Assembly (NCBI GenBank): GCA_959347315.1
Contig: OY365806.1
Coordinates: 54,055,862-54,119,861 of the forward strand
Reading direction: 5' to 3'
Source: Bimastos eiseni
Taxonomy: Eukaryota > Annelida > Clitellata > Crassiclitellata > Lumbricidae
DNA: 64,000 nucleotides
Positions within the stretch are counted from its first letter, which is position 1, and each line of letters begins with the position of its first letter. The notes beneath the pieces were generated by a model. The model was not told where the DNA came from, did no database searches, and saw only the letters and a program-made list of their open reading frames with translations. Made by a program: the position numbers and the translations under genes. Below, piece by piece: positions 1 to 34,989 of this stretch.

Positions 1-950
1 TTCTTGTGAGCATGGGGCCATTGGCTGACAGTCGTCACCTTCTGTCCTGTTGTTTTCTCTGTCGTCTGCTATGATGGAAGTCTGATGCTGTGCAGGATGT
101 GCCCCCTTCTATTTCATCTACTCGTCAGTTGTTCTTTAAACCAGAGGGTTTTGGTGATCGAACGACGACAATTCATACTCAGGAGTTGAATAAAGCAGCA
201 TACCTTGCCGTCAAAGTCTTCAGGAGTGTGTCAGACGGAAATTCACAGTTGCAGGCTGTCGAGAATCCAGCGGCTAGTAAACAGGTTTGACGTATAGGCC
301 TAGGCCTAAAAGCTTTGTAGTACTCTATTAGAATACGGTAAACATGCAGTATCGGGGTACGTAGGTTTCCGGGCGAAAGTGCAGTAAGCTTCATATATAC
401 ATCACGCGTCGTATGAAAGCCAACTTTTTGACCCCCTCACACCTTGTCCGCATTTGTCCGTATTCCACAGGACGCTCTCCCCTTTGCAGTCGTCCGCATC
501 ACACATGTATTAGGCACCATTGCATCTGCTGTTAATTATTTTACTGCATCGCTTTTTAATAGACATTTATTAACAAAGAATGAGATTGAATAAAAGTTAT
601 GTAAAAACTTCAATATACTAAACACTCATTTGCATGTAAGCTTGGTATATCATTCTCTCAAATGTGAAGCATAACCTAACGCTACATATAAACAACTAAG
701 AATATGACATAGGCCATAGCTACCTTTAGACGGGATTTTGGCAATAGTTTAGAACGGTCACATGCGGACGTCCGCACAGTCCATGACCCCTCCCCATGTC
801 CACATTTTCCCATGACCCCCTCCCTCTCGTTGTAGACGTCCTTTGTGGATGACCCCTAGTCAACCCTTGGACGACAGTAAACTTGCCCTAACTGACTGTC
901 ACAAAGCTTAACCTGATCCTAAACGACCCTCACGCCCGGTATATATATAT
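1..950. other. no gene seen; degenerate repeat DNA
   Basis: No coding region is supported. Around 430-510 and 755-850 there are matching tracts rich in TCCGCA and GACCCCCTC in roughly opposite order, which looks like the two ends of an old inverted-repeat element, but I could not fix its boundaries or a target duplication. Confidence 0.3.
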
Positions 951-952
951 AT

Positions 953-1925
953 ATTCATTCATTCATTCATTAGGAAGCTTTATATAGCACTCCTTCAAGG
1001 CTACTATTCATGAGCGCTCCCGACCCCGGCACGAATAAAAAGAACAGTTTTAAGGCGAGTATAAGAGGAGTCTGAGTGGACCCTTGTGCCAATGGGAGCG
1101 TGTTCCAGAGTGAGGGGCCAACCACTGAGAAGGCATGATTCTGTTTAGTAGTTGTATGGGCAAATCGGACAACGGGCAGGCCTCGCTCAGTGGAGCGGAG
1201 AGAGCGGCGAGGCGCCGGTGACCTAGTACACTCAAAGTAGAGTAACAGAGATCGCGAAGATAGGCAGGGCGAGACCTAACAAGGACCGCCAAACCAAGGA
1301 GATGATGCGGTACGAGATTCGCCTTTGGAGGGGGATCCAGTGGAGCACATCCAGCATATAGCCGGAGACATGGCCAAATTTAGAAATGCGTCCGACAAGA
1401 CGTGCAGCAGAACGCAGAACCCGCTCCAGGCACCGCAACCACCTGGCTGGAAGGCCTGCATGGAGTGAGCAACAGTAATCCAGTCGGGCAGTGATGATAG
1501 CGTGAACAAGGGTAGCTGTGGCGTCTGGAGTTAGCGAGCGGGAAACAGTGCGAAGCTGACACAATTGGTAGTATGATTCACAGCAAAGACGGTGAATATG
1601 AGAAGTAAAGGTGAGCTTTTGGTCCAACATGACTCCAAGGACCCGGACAACATAGGAAAATGCAAAGAGAGGGAAATCAGCAGTAATGGCAGTTGAATCA
1701 AGCTTCATAAGCTGTTGGTGAGTGCCCAGCCAGATAAATTGTTTTTTTTGGGATTGAATCGCAGGCACAGCACAGCAACGGCATTAAGGACAGAAGCAAT
1801 CTCAGAAGTGTAGATGACATACAGAATGGGACCCAGAACAGAGCCCAGAGGAAGGCCATAAGGGGCAGGGACCCACGTGGACCTGGAAGACCCATGAACC
1901 ACATAAATGGAGTGCTCCCTGACAT
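953..1925 (-). mobile_element. L2/CR1-like LINE, 3' part with reverse transcriptase remnant
   Basis: Read on the minus strand this is the C-terminal half of a non-LTR reverse transcriptase followed by its 3' UTR. A phrase with GSVLGPILYVIY (RT palm) lies near 1830, then LGVMLDQKLTF near 1630 and a WIPLQ...R region near 1330, ending in a GPHSGT-type terminus typical of L2/CR1 proteins. The 3' tail is an (AATG)n microsatellite at 953-972, as expected for L2-like 3' ends. Frames are broken several times, so it is inactive. The exact LINE clade is inferred from motif style only. Confidence 0.8.
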
Positions 1926-2039
1926 ATAATTATATACATATATATAATTTTATAGCATATATGTATACGCATCCACATGCTGTCTCCGGTTTCCGATAGT
2001 GTATATGAAGTAGTTTTGCATACTCTCTTATTGATGGGA

Positions 2040-2140
2040 AGAAGGGGCTAGGGTTGCCAACCGTCCCGGAATGTTCGGAACAGTCCCGGAATTGACCAAG
2101 GCCATCTCGAGCAATGCTCATTTTGTTCCGGATTCCGGGA
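2040..2140. repeat. hAT-like terminal repeat fragment (GTTGCCAACCGTCCCGG)
   Basis: A TAGGGTTGCCAACCGTCCCGG-type end followed by further GTCCCGG motifs resembles hAT-family termini. A related end in the opposite orientation lies at 52085-52140. No partner end or target duplication was found here. Confidence 0.4.
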
Positions 2141-2145
2141 ATAGA

Positions 2146-3483
2146 GACCGTCCATAGATGACGTCATGCATTGTTTGAGGAATTTAGAGTTTTTGACCCT
2201 TGCTCCTCGTCACGCGTTGTCATAAAGTCAAATATGACGTCACATATCTCTGCACCCTTCGAAAAATCAAGATGTACGGAGTGTTGTATGCAAAACTTTC
2301 TTATAATTATCAAAAAAGTTATTATAACTATAAAATGCTTAAAAGTATATTGTAGAATGAAGAAAAATGGATAAAGTATAATATTACACTCATTATGCAT
2401 TCCACAAGATGAAACTCTCTGGTAAAATTTATTAAGAAATGTTAAATAACAATGACTTGAAAACAATCCAAACATGTTGCTTCTCCATTCTCCCACATTC
2501 AAAGAAGCAACATGCTCCTTCATGGAATAAATAGGAGAGCTTGGGTCTCATCACCCTACATTTTCAAGGGATATTCCATTCAGACCCAGCTCTTCCTCAT
2601 CTATCCAATCTGAATCTTCAATCAATTAACTTGGCTCAGAGACTCTGAACTTCAGGATTCCTTTCGACAGTTGACCGATATGCCATCTGTCGAAGGGAAT
2701 CTGTTGGTTGGTGCATGGGCCCACTGCTGATGACTCTTTTCAGCTTACTGTTGTTTTGCTAATAGATGCATTTTCCTTTTTAACTGTGACACTTAACATA
2801 ATTGCGGAGCACGGAGAGTGCCTCTGAGTACATATCTTGAAGGGGCGCTGTGTAAATGTTTAATTATGTTACATTGTATTATAATCTCTCCATTTTTGTC
2901 ACTAATTAGGTGGAACTTGTTTAATTGAGTGAAAGTTTTTGATAAAATTATGCATTTTGATTAATGCTGTACCGACTATTCGCTTCAGAGCCGCATAGTG
3001 GGCCAAATAGCTATTCGGACCGAATACGAATAGTGGTCACGTGACATCTGTTTCTGCACAAGCGGTGGCTGCTATTTCGAGTGGACTGAAGCAACTCTCT
3101 ACTGCCTGAACCACGATGTTGCATTGTCAGCCGTCTCATTTCTAAGTTTAGTTAAATTAGTTCCATTCCTAGTTCACACAGACTGGCAGAAGGATGCAAC
3201 AATAGATGTAGTTAACTATTTACTTTAAGTTTATGTATTAAATTTACTGAACTTAAACTCTTGCATACATTTGAAAATTTGAAATTTGTTGGTGGGCCTA
3301 TTTTGTACAATATTCTTATTTGTCCGAATAGTTGGTCCAATTATTTGCATTTGGCCAAATAGTGATTATCACCTATTCATTGCAGCCCCTAATTTTGATG
3401 TTTGATGTGACCTCAGTCACCTCACATTTCTAAAAAATAATCTGCCCCTTGTCACACATTGTCACAAATTTGTCACCCCTCCA
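2146..3483. repeat. MITE 'CCGTCCATAAATGACGTCA', copy 1, split by insertions
   Basis: The left part (2146-2400) begins with ACCGTCCATAGATGACGTCA and the right part (about 2850-2961 plus 3392-3483) ends in TTGTCACCCCTCC. Both halves align with the second copy at 57045-59168, including the TTATGCATTCC and GGAACTTGTTTAA stretches. The family resembles a short non-autonomous DNA transposon with a CG-rich inverted terminus. About 450 bp in the middle (2420-2850) and a separate 430-bp element at 2962 are not in the other copy and are insertions here. Confidence 0.6.
2962..3391. mobile_element. hAT-like MITE with perfect 8-bp target duplication
   Basis: The element starts TAATGCTGTACCGAC and ends CATTGCAGCCCCTA, and is flanked by the 8-mer ATTTTGAT at 2954-2961 and 3392-3399. 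The related repeat copy near 59050 has a single ATTTTGAT and no insert, which is the empty site. An 8-bp duplication and CTG-containing termini are the hallmark of hAT transposition. It has no coding capacity. Confidence 0.85.
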
Positions 3484-4742
3484 CTGCTAGGTGCTTGGCT
3501 GCCCCATAGGTAAATATTTACAAATGATTATGTGATTCAATGACATTATCTAAATGTAATCAACATGAGCAATACTGTAATAAAACATCATAATTCTCAA
3601 TGTTCATAATCATGATTTGATCATAAGTGTTTAGACTAATCGACTAAGGACTGGACTTTCTAAGGACTTTCGATTAAGGACTGGAAAGTGTCGAAGTCTT
3701 GAACATTATTCAAAATTCGTAACTTCATAAGTCTACCGGAATGAGGAACCTTCGGTTTGTTTTATGTTTACTGCCAGTACCTTTATTTTCTGAATGTAGG
3801 TATATGTGAACAGTGAATTGCATTAATTATTAATCATGGTATGAGCTGGGAAATATACCGGAATGGGCCCATCCATATATTACCTATGCAAGAAATGGGA
3901 TTTTCGGCCCCCCCTCTCTGTTGCACCGCATACATTTCGTGGACCTCCTCCTCCATGTGTACGTACATATGAGGATCTACCCCCACCCCATTGCAAAGGT
4001 TAAATAGCTAAAGGTATCTATAAGACATTGATTTTAGCACAGGCATAGACAACCAAGGTCTACTAAATATTTCACAAATAAGGGGCCAACAATTAGTATA
4101 CTACCTTAAAAATCTTATGCATTCTTATACTATTTGCAACTAGTTTTTTTCAAATGTTCATCATCTAAACTATAAAGCATATTATTTGTGTTTTGTTCCA
4201 AAGAAAGGCTCACGATTGGAATGCTTTGGCAAAACGATAAGTTAAATAAAACGCTTTTATCTGAATTTCTATGGGAACGTGACTATTTTCAGCACACAGT
4301 ATACTTTAAATTCCGATATTTGTACATTCTTAGTTACAAATTGCACAATTCTCTGACATTCGGTCTATTAACAACCAACCGCCCTTTGTGTTTGCACCGT
4401 CTGACAGCTGTGCTAATTTTAATATATGCAAATCAGGTGCATTAATGATATAGTTATGATTTCACTTGGAGCGCTAAATATGCGCTGAGTTCAAAAGTCA
4501 ATCCCAGGCAAGGCTGGGCTGTAAGGGTAGTTGACCTGTAATTTAATAACTGAACTGTGTTTAAAAATGCTAGTTTTACTGCAAACAAGCCAGTTCCAGT
4601 TTATGAACACTGTGTGAGTGTGAAATTAGAAATGGTGAGATTTTCTTAACTAGGACTGCCGCTATAGGGTACCTCATTGAGGTATCTCAAACATGCAAGC
4701 AGAGATACAAGAATATTGGGGAAAGCAATCGAGCAGATGTCT
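3484..4742. other. no gene seen
   Basis: AT-rich sequence without convincing open frames, RNA genes or clear repeat ends. Confidence 0.3.
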
Positions 4743-5108
4743 TTAGTATTGACTGAAGAGGAAGAGACGAACCATGGGATGACATATGCGAAGGGAATTG
4801 CGGTAGTCAATTTGAGAACGTATAAAAGCGGGAACTAAAGTAGCAAAGACGAGGGAAGATGCAGCACGACGAGTGACCTGGAGACGCCTTAGATGAAAAT
4901 GGGAGGATCGTGTAAGATAAGAGATGTGTTCAGCAAAAGTGAGTGAATCATTAAGGGTAACACCCAGATTATGAAGACTTGACGAGAAAGAGCAGAATGG
5001 GAACTTTTCAGAGAGCAGAATGCATTCAGACTTCTGAAATTGCTGAGGAGTACCAAAGCAGATAAATTGAGTTTTAGAAGCATTTAGTGAGAGGCAATTA
5101 GAAGACAC
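4743..5108 (-). pseudogene. L2/CR1-like LINE reverse transcriptase fragment
   Basis: One open frame on the minus strand carries the thumb region of a non-LTR reverse transcriptase: LSLNASKTQFICFGTP, then LGVTLNDSLTFAEHI, then an ATLVPAFIRSQIDYRNSL stretch. These three blocks, in this order and spacing, are typical of L2/CR1-type proteins. There is no RT catalytic motif or endonuclease next to it, so it is a truncated relic. Confidence 0.75.
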
Positions 5109-5799
5109 CTAATAGTGAAGAAAGTAGAGAAAGATTGAATACTTTCAGCTAATAGAACTGGGATATAATTGTGGAATTCAGTTGTTTGTCTGTTGGTGAA
5201 TCAATGCTCCCAGAGATGTTTAACATGGTTTATCGAGATCTAGGTATTATGACTTTTGACTGTATGACAATGTTACAGTTTAGCATCTTCATGCACTAAC
5301 AAGGAATAGCATCACTTTTGTGTTAGTGTATTATGTTATCATCGACATTTATCAACTATGTCAGAAGTGTTTCAGAATTTCATTAATGTTTAACATGATT
5401 TTACAGTCAGTTTTGCTAATAATTTGCCCTCAAAGAAATTTCCTACTTTGGCGAAGGGCCAGCCATGTGGAACTAACTACCTTATTGTCTTACACAACCT
5501 TTTTGTGCCAGGTTAAAGTACATTGAAATAATGATTTTCACGTATAATGGATTTTAATAAAAGCTATCCATAAACAAAGTAATTTGTACTTTAGATAGTA
5601 ATTATTGATGCAACCAGTGGTGGATAGCAATACCCATAGGGTTAAAGTTGAGCTCTCCTTTTGACACTTATATTTTGTAAGCTGCTGGACTGATGGCGAA
5701 TGATGTGATTACTGTTAATTCTACTGCTACAGCTACCATTATCATGACTACATTAAGTGCTGACATGAACTGTTCTGAATAACTGTTTTGATCTTCTGT
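5109..5799. other. upstream region of SQLE; no gene seen
   Basis: Non-coding sequence before the first coding exon of the squalene monooxygenase gene. No convincing core promoter could be picked. A TTCTGTAG acceptor-like site ends at 5801, so the start codon may sit in an exon preceded by a 5' UTR intron. Confidence 0.3.
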
Positions 5800-5812
5800 A
5801 GATTTCTCTGAA

Positions 5813-28889
<23,077 letters not shown>

Positions 28890-28917
28890 TTTAAGCAACG
28901 ACGTAGTAGTTCAACTG

Positions 28918-28923
28918 AATAAA
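28918..28923 (+). promoter_or_regulatory. candidate SQLE poly(A) signal
   Basis: AATAAA 29 bp past the SQLE stop codon. A second AATAAA lies at 29129-29134; either could serve. Confidence 0.45.
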
Positions 28924-29825
28924 AAACAATGGGACCAGGCTGCAGAAGTAGAGAACAACAAAGAAAAAGTCAACCATAAACTGTTCACTTTTTTATAACG
29001 AATTAAAAACTATAACAGTTGGAGGAATTGATACTGTAAGGGGTTTAATTTGCAGTATCTTAGAGACAAATTCTCATGGCTTTAGTGCCAAGTTTCCTGC
29101 ATTGTTAAGTTTGAGTCTTAATTTTTAGAATAAATGGCTTACTAAACACTGCTTAGTGATTACTTCATTTTTTTATATTACTCTTGTTGCTTCCTATTGT
29201 GATTCTGAGATTGATTAGTTAGATGATGTTTAGATCAGAGGTGCAACTAGCAAAGTTTTCAAAATGAAATGTTGGTTTTCTGTTTTGTTGCTGTTTTGAT
29301 TATTTGTTTCCGATTTTTCCGATTTCGGATCATAGAAATCCTAAAAAATGGCAAACATTTTCAAAATACTAGATTTAAAGTACACAAGATAATTATTTCA
29401 ACAAACAAGATAAAATACTATTTAATCATTTTAAAAAAAAATTATAGCTGTAACTGTCATTAAATTCTTAAGTATCAATAGTAGGATATTCAAAGCAAAG
29501 TTGCAGCACAGTTTTTTTGTGTATGAAGAAGCTTCTGCCATTAGCAAGCTGCAGTACAAAATATTTTTAGGCACATGTGTTGCTTTATTCTCTGTTCTGG
29601 TCACATATTCAGATCATACAGTCAATAAACGCTTGTCTCTTGCAAAGTTCAGCTGAGCAAGTCCAGCAATATCCAGAAGGTTGTTAATCGGTACATGGTC
29701 AGTGGAAAACACGTCACGGTGGGCAAAATGGCAGACATCCCCTAGAAAATATATCACAAGTGAAAATATGTGAAATAAGAAGTCTCATGAACTTCAATGC
29801 AGTTGAGAAAAATGTGCTGTTATCA
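28924..29825. other. SQLE 3' region and intergenic DNA
   Basis: Contains the possible second poly(A) signal at 29129; otherwise no feature. Confidence 0.35.
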
Positions 29826-30721
29826 AGCAATCAATCAATCAATCAGTGTTTTATTCAGTAATACAGCATAGATCATGATACAAATGTTTTGAGTAATAAC
29901 AGACAGTACTGTTGCTGATCAGCAAGGGAGACCAAAATAGGGACGTTAGAGCCCTGTTAGTTAGGGCCACCCCCCACATTAAGTAGAATTCTAGAAAGTC
30001 AGATGACCGTACATCGGTAGATCGGTAGTTTTAGCTATTTAAACAATTCAGAAATATAACGAACTTAACTACCCTTAACTATATTCAAACAATCCCAGGT
30101 TACAGGTTAGATTATCTACAGTTCATGAGCAATAGCAGTTTAAGCACTTCAATGCAGTTACAGTATTAACAATGTTACAACAATCGTAATAAGCATATTT
30201 AATATTAAAGGAATATTAAAGGAACCAAGCAATCCTATTTCAACCAGGGTAGACTCGTGACCAAGCGTATTGTATCCTACTCTAAGCTTCTGGTCATTTA
30301 AGATCCTGTAGAATGAATTGCCTATATTTATATTTAAATTGTTGAATATTTGGCACAATGCGTATCTCAAGCGGTATATTGTTCCAAATTTTTTGCCCAT
30401 GCATTTTATGGATGTGAGTCTGATGTTGGTTCTCGCCAGTGGGGTAAAGAGAGTATTTGGGTGTCTCAATACGTGCAGATTTTCAGATTTTCATTTGGTT
30501 TGGGTGGGAAATAATAACGGAAAGATCGAGGTAGTAATTTGTTTGAGTATTGATACATAAATAGTCCAACTTGCAATATTCGTATTTTTTCTATTCTTAG
30601 TATTCATTCTCTTGAAATTCACTTTCTATATGTGCATTATAAGGCAAATTAGCTAAAAATCTTATCGCTCTCTTTTGTAAAATATGCAGGTTGTTTAAGT
30701 TAGATTTATGTGCAGTGGCCC

Positions 30722-31295
30722 TTATGATGTTTCCATATGTAAAGTAAGGATATATAAGGGTGTAATAGAGAGTGGATCCACCTTTGCCGGTAAAATTTTT
30801 GAAATTTTGGTTAGTATGCCAAGAGATTTAGCGGTTTTTGATGATATTGCCGTTATGTGGTCAGTCCATGATAAATGTTGGTCTAAGTAGATACCTAGAA
30901 ATTTGGTTGAAATAACCTGTGTGATGGGAGTATTCATGATAGCAAGATAAATGCTGTGGTGGGGGTTTTCTGTGAGATTTAAAAAGTATGAAGTTAGTTT
31001 TATCTAAATTGAGAGTGAGTTTGTTTGTTGTAAACCATTCTGCTTTATTACTGAGCTCGTCATTAGTTTGACTAATCAAAGTTTTTAAACATGGATGAGA
31101 ATTAAATATATTAGGGTCGTCTGCAAAGAGTATAATGAATAGACTAGGAGCAACAGAAGGCAGGTCATAAATGTAAATGATAAATGATAGCGGTCCCAAG
31201 ATGGAGCCTGATCTGAAGGAGCAGTTTGTAATTTCTGATAGAACAGTAGATATTTTAGGTATACTAGTGATAACTATTTCAGGATCCAAAATCAT
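30722..31295 (-). pseudogene. LINE reverse transcriptase, palm and thumb only
   Basis: SILGPLSFIIYIYDL, LFADDPNIF (catalytic FADD), TTNKLTLNLDKTNFILFKSH and FLGIYLDQHLSWTDHI are in order across two frames. Roughly 200 residues expected between the endonuclease linker and the GPLSF block are absent, pointing to an internal deletion near 31300-31330. A further C-terminal stretch is at 30158-30469. Confidence 0.88.
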
Positions 31296-31566
31296 CTACT
31301 CCTGCAGAATGAGATGTCTTTAGACTCTTTGCTAGTACTATCACTTCATGGGGGGAGACTTCAGGTAGGCCAAAGGAGTCACATCTGGGTGGTGTCAGTG
31401 AATTTTTCAATGGGTGTCGAATTAACAGGAATACTATTAGTCAGCGATTGAGCTATATTCACAAAATATGTATTTAGTTCGGTAGCGATCGCTATCGGAT
31501 CAGTTGTAGGCACTCCATCAACCAATAATGATTTAATATGCTTATGTTTTGCATCTCTACTATTGA

Positions 31567-32644
31567 CTAATAGAGATCTAAGGATCTGCCAGGTTTTTTC
31601 AAGTCTTGGCTATATTTTGAGAATTCAGTGTCTAAGTAATTTTTTTCTGCTTGTATTTTTACTTTTTTTAAATAATTTCTATACTTGGTATATTTAGTTT
31701 TGTTGGCTACGGATGGGTCCTTTATAAACTTAAGGTGGAGTTTCGATTTCTTAGCACATGATTTGATAAGTCCTTGGGTCATCCAAGCCTTTTTTGGTAA
31801 CATTCTTTTATTCTTTTTGCGTATAATTAACGGGAAGGCCCTGTTATATTCTTTTTGGTAGTTAGATATGAATAAATCATATGCCTTGTTAACATCTAAG
31901 CTGTTGCATGCATTAATGGTTTGTGTCCAGTCGGTACAGCCAAGAGAATCTAGGAAGGAATTTGTTGCAGCTGGGGAAAAGATCCGTTTGGTCATAGAGG
32001 TTAGACAGTGTTGGACCGTCAAATCGTAATCAAATACAGCCAGAATTGGTAAATGATCAGATATATCCGATATTAAGATAGATGATAGTTGCACCTTTTT
32101 CCAAATATTAGTAAAGATATTATCAATTAAAGTCGTAGTAAATTCAGTAATGCCCGTCGGACGTGTAATAATGGGAAGGAGATGGTGCGATAACAGGCAA
32201 TTTAATAATTCTTCTGTTGGTCTGTGTGTAATGATTTTTAAGAGGTCTATATTAAAATCACCGACCAGTAAATGCTCCTTCGATTTCTGCTTTATGTTAC
32301 TTATGAAAGATTCCATTTCGGTAACAAAGTCATTGACGTTCTGATCGGGAGGGCAATATATAACTCCTAGAACAGTAGTACCTTTATTATGCAATATTAC
32401 TTACTCGAAGAGTAAGGTACTCAAAAAATTGTGTATCAAGTTGTACCCTGGTATGCTCAAACAGCTGGCTGGTTCTTCATCTAACCAAGTCTCTGTGAGC
32501 GCTATTACAGAGGCCAGAACAACCTACAGGTCATTAATTTCAGTCACTTTGTGCAACATGCTACCACAATTGATATGTAGAATTGATAGTTGTATAGTGG
32601 ATTGTTTAAGTTCTGAAGTTAATGATTGGGTATTGCATAAGTAG
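31567..32644 (-). pseudogene. LINE endonuclease domain
   Basis: A 275-residue open frame (31567-32394) holds LGVIYCPPDQNVNDF, LLVGDFNIDLL, LLPIITRPTG and SDISDHLPILAVF, the ordered motifs of AP-like LINE endonucleases. The upstream portion, with ILHINCGSM and ALTETWLDEE, continues to about 32644 but is interrupted by a frameshift near 32400. After the endonuclease comes a basic linker (KKNKRMLPKKAWMTQGLI) typical of the connection to the RT. Confidence 0.9.
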
Positions 32645-32884
32645 GAGAGCATGGAAGGTCGTTAAAGAAGTTTAGGTCAGGGTCCAAATCCATGTTATTG
32701 ATAAGAGCTTGGTTCTCTGTCTCTGGTGAGAAGATAATTAAGTCGGGCTGTTTGCTGTGCACGTCGTTATATCCTGTGGCTATGCTAATATAATTATCAT
32801 TCACTGTCCCATCACCGAGTGCGTTACCTGTGCTAATATCTATGCGGTTATTCATTGCTTGTAAAGCGTACAAAAAACACAAAA

Positions 32885-34199
32885 TTTCTTAACTACTATG
32901 CTAAACTAGACTAAATCTATTAGTAAAGGAAAAATATAAAAAATTTATAATAGCTTTGCTATTGAGCCTTTTTCACATCCCAGAGGCTGCGCACAAACTG
33001 ATAACTTAGTAGTATTTTTAATTGCTGTAATGGAAGCTTCTTATCGGCATATTTAGTTTATATTGAAAACAACTTAGTGTGCAGAAGTTTGATATGCTTG
33101 TCAATTTATTAAAGAGCATGACATCAATCGAATCATGACAATACTATCAGTTATTGTCTCCAGAGCATAATGTATAATAAGAACACAATTCAACACTAAA
33201 ATCAACTAAGGAACATTTGAAAATAACAAGACCTATATCTGCTTATCAGAACACATAAGTAAACGTAACATAGGCTAATCTATATAGCATCACATCATAA
33301 TCATCCAAACATAAAGTAGTCATCCTTCAGTGCACATCATTTGAGATATACGTAAGGAAGATTCGTGTAAATAAATGGCCATGATCACTGCATCTATACT
33401 CTGGATAGCAGAACAAGAAGGACAGGAAATAAAGATAAACGAAGAGAGTATTCACCATCTGACGGGAAGATCTTGATGGCGGCTGGGAGGAATAGAGAAA
33501 ACAAGTGTCCTCATGCGGTTCTTGTGTTGGGAAACCTAGGTGAATCCGTGAAAATAGCGACTAGGTGTTTACATTGGCAGATCTCAATTCCATTCGGGCT
33601 GGGAGTGTATTTAGAGGTTCCAGCTGGTGAATAAAGGACTCTGAAAGTTCATGAGTTGTTTCAAGGTGAGGATTTTCGTAGGTTTCTCTTCTAGGGAGCT
33701 GGTTTTCTTCACTGAGACACGCCCGCCCGCCCGAAGTCCATGTGGCATGAAGCTTGTCTACCTTTTCTAGCCTTCTAGCTACACGAACCAGTTATATATT
33801 TGCTAATAATGCTGAAACTAAATTATCAATGTTAACACAAGAGAATGGTTTACTTGCTAACCTGGGCCAAGAATGAAGGCACCACCTTGCTGTTTAATGT
33901 CACCTTGAAGCTCACAGAATTGCATTCCACGCCACATAGACCGCATTATACCAGTGAAGGTCCCCGACTTAACATGCTTGCTCTCCACTAGAAAACCATA
34001 GAGAATAAAAGTACAACAATCAATTGCAATGATATAATTTAATGGTAGGTAGTATAACAGCAGATAGGTAAGCCATGCACAGAACAGGTGTACCTTAAAA
34101 CTCTGAAGATGATGCATACTCTGTCTCACAGTTGGTTGGTTGGTACTGCGATGGGATTGAACTGGATGACAATTGCTTCTTGTAGTAAATATTATCATA
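32885..34199. other. intergenic, nothing recognised
   Basis: No supported coding or repeat structure. Confidence 0.3.
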
Positions 34200-34360
34200 A
34201 AACAAAATATTCTCATTGGCTGGTGCCTCACTCTGGAACAGGTTCCTGTTGGCCTTTGCTTTTTCCCAAGGTCTATAAGGACTCTTTTAATGCTTGCTTT
34301 TTAACTGTCCTTTTCAGCTGTGCTGGAGTCAGCAGAACTCCTCCTTAGTAGTAAAGGGGT
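34200..34360 (+). pseudogene. LINE C-terminal end
   Basis: Across frame changes the + strand gives LIGW/LVPHSGT followed by PVGLCF, FPKVYKDSFNACF and FSCAGVS, a match in layout to the VGPxLWNxLPxxLR...F terminus of L2/CR1 proteins. Confidence 0.5.
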
Positions 34361-34989
34361 GATATATTAACTCTTCGTAATGAATAAGTAAATGAATCCA
34401 CAACTAACTCTGATTTACTGAAGACCTTGCAGAGCAAATGCATGGAACATTATTACATAATTGAAATCACAACCTACCTGTTGTTGCCCTACTGAAGTTT
34501 AGCGAGTCTTCACATTTTAAAGCTTTGTATAACTTCCTGTCTGAATCAACAAATAGTTGATGTTGATAACCCGTTGCTTCACGAAATGCCTGTAAAATCA
34601 ATATTTTTTAGACACTTTATATGCATGTAAGTGCATATACAACATCATTTGCTTGCTGCAATATGGTTGTAATTACTGGATTTCAAAAGGCATTCTATGA
34701 AACTTGTGGTCAACAAATTAAGCTCTGCCTATTTGTGAATTTGAACCAAGCCAGAGAGACAAACTTAACATATTGCCCCTTAGCCACAGTGGTTATAGAG
34801 AAATAGCAGTATACTGTGCAAAGTAAGACAGGTTAAGATCAAGACGGCAAAGAGAGAAGGCAGGATTCCAAGTGTAGAAGTTAGGTTGACAGTTTGAGAA
34901 TGTACATGTAATCAAAAAAAGTTCTAATAGTCGAATAAGTTTGCTTTATGTAAATATTTCGTTATTAAACATTGAGCATGAGAAGCTAT
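34361..34989. other. intergenic, nothing recognised
   Basis: No supported feature. Confidence 0.3.

Larger units (their letters stand above)
29826..32884 (-). mobile_element. CR1/Jockey-like LINE, 5'-truncated and internally deleted
   Basis: Reading on the minus strand from about 32884: an apurinic-type endonuclease, then a partial reverse transcriptase, then a 3' UTR ending in (ATTG)n at 29826-29843. It is the largest retroelement in the window. No ORF1 was seen. The RT lacks its fingers and first palm segment, so it cannot be active. Confidence 0.88.

Noticed and set aside
90..394. Two overlapping short frames at the left edge
   Set aside because: No motif, no splice context and overlapping on opposite strands; treated as chance.
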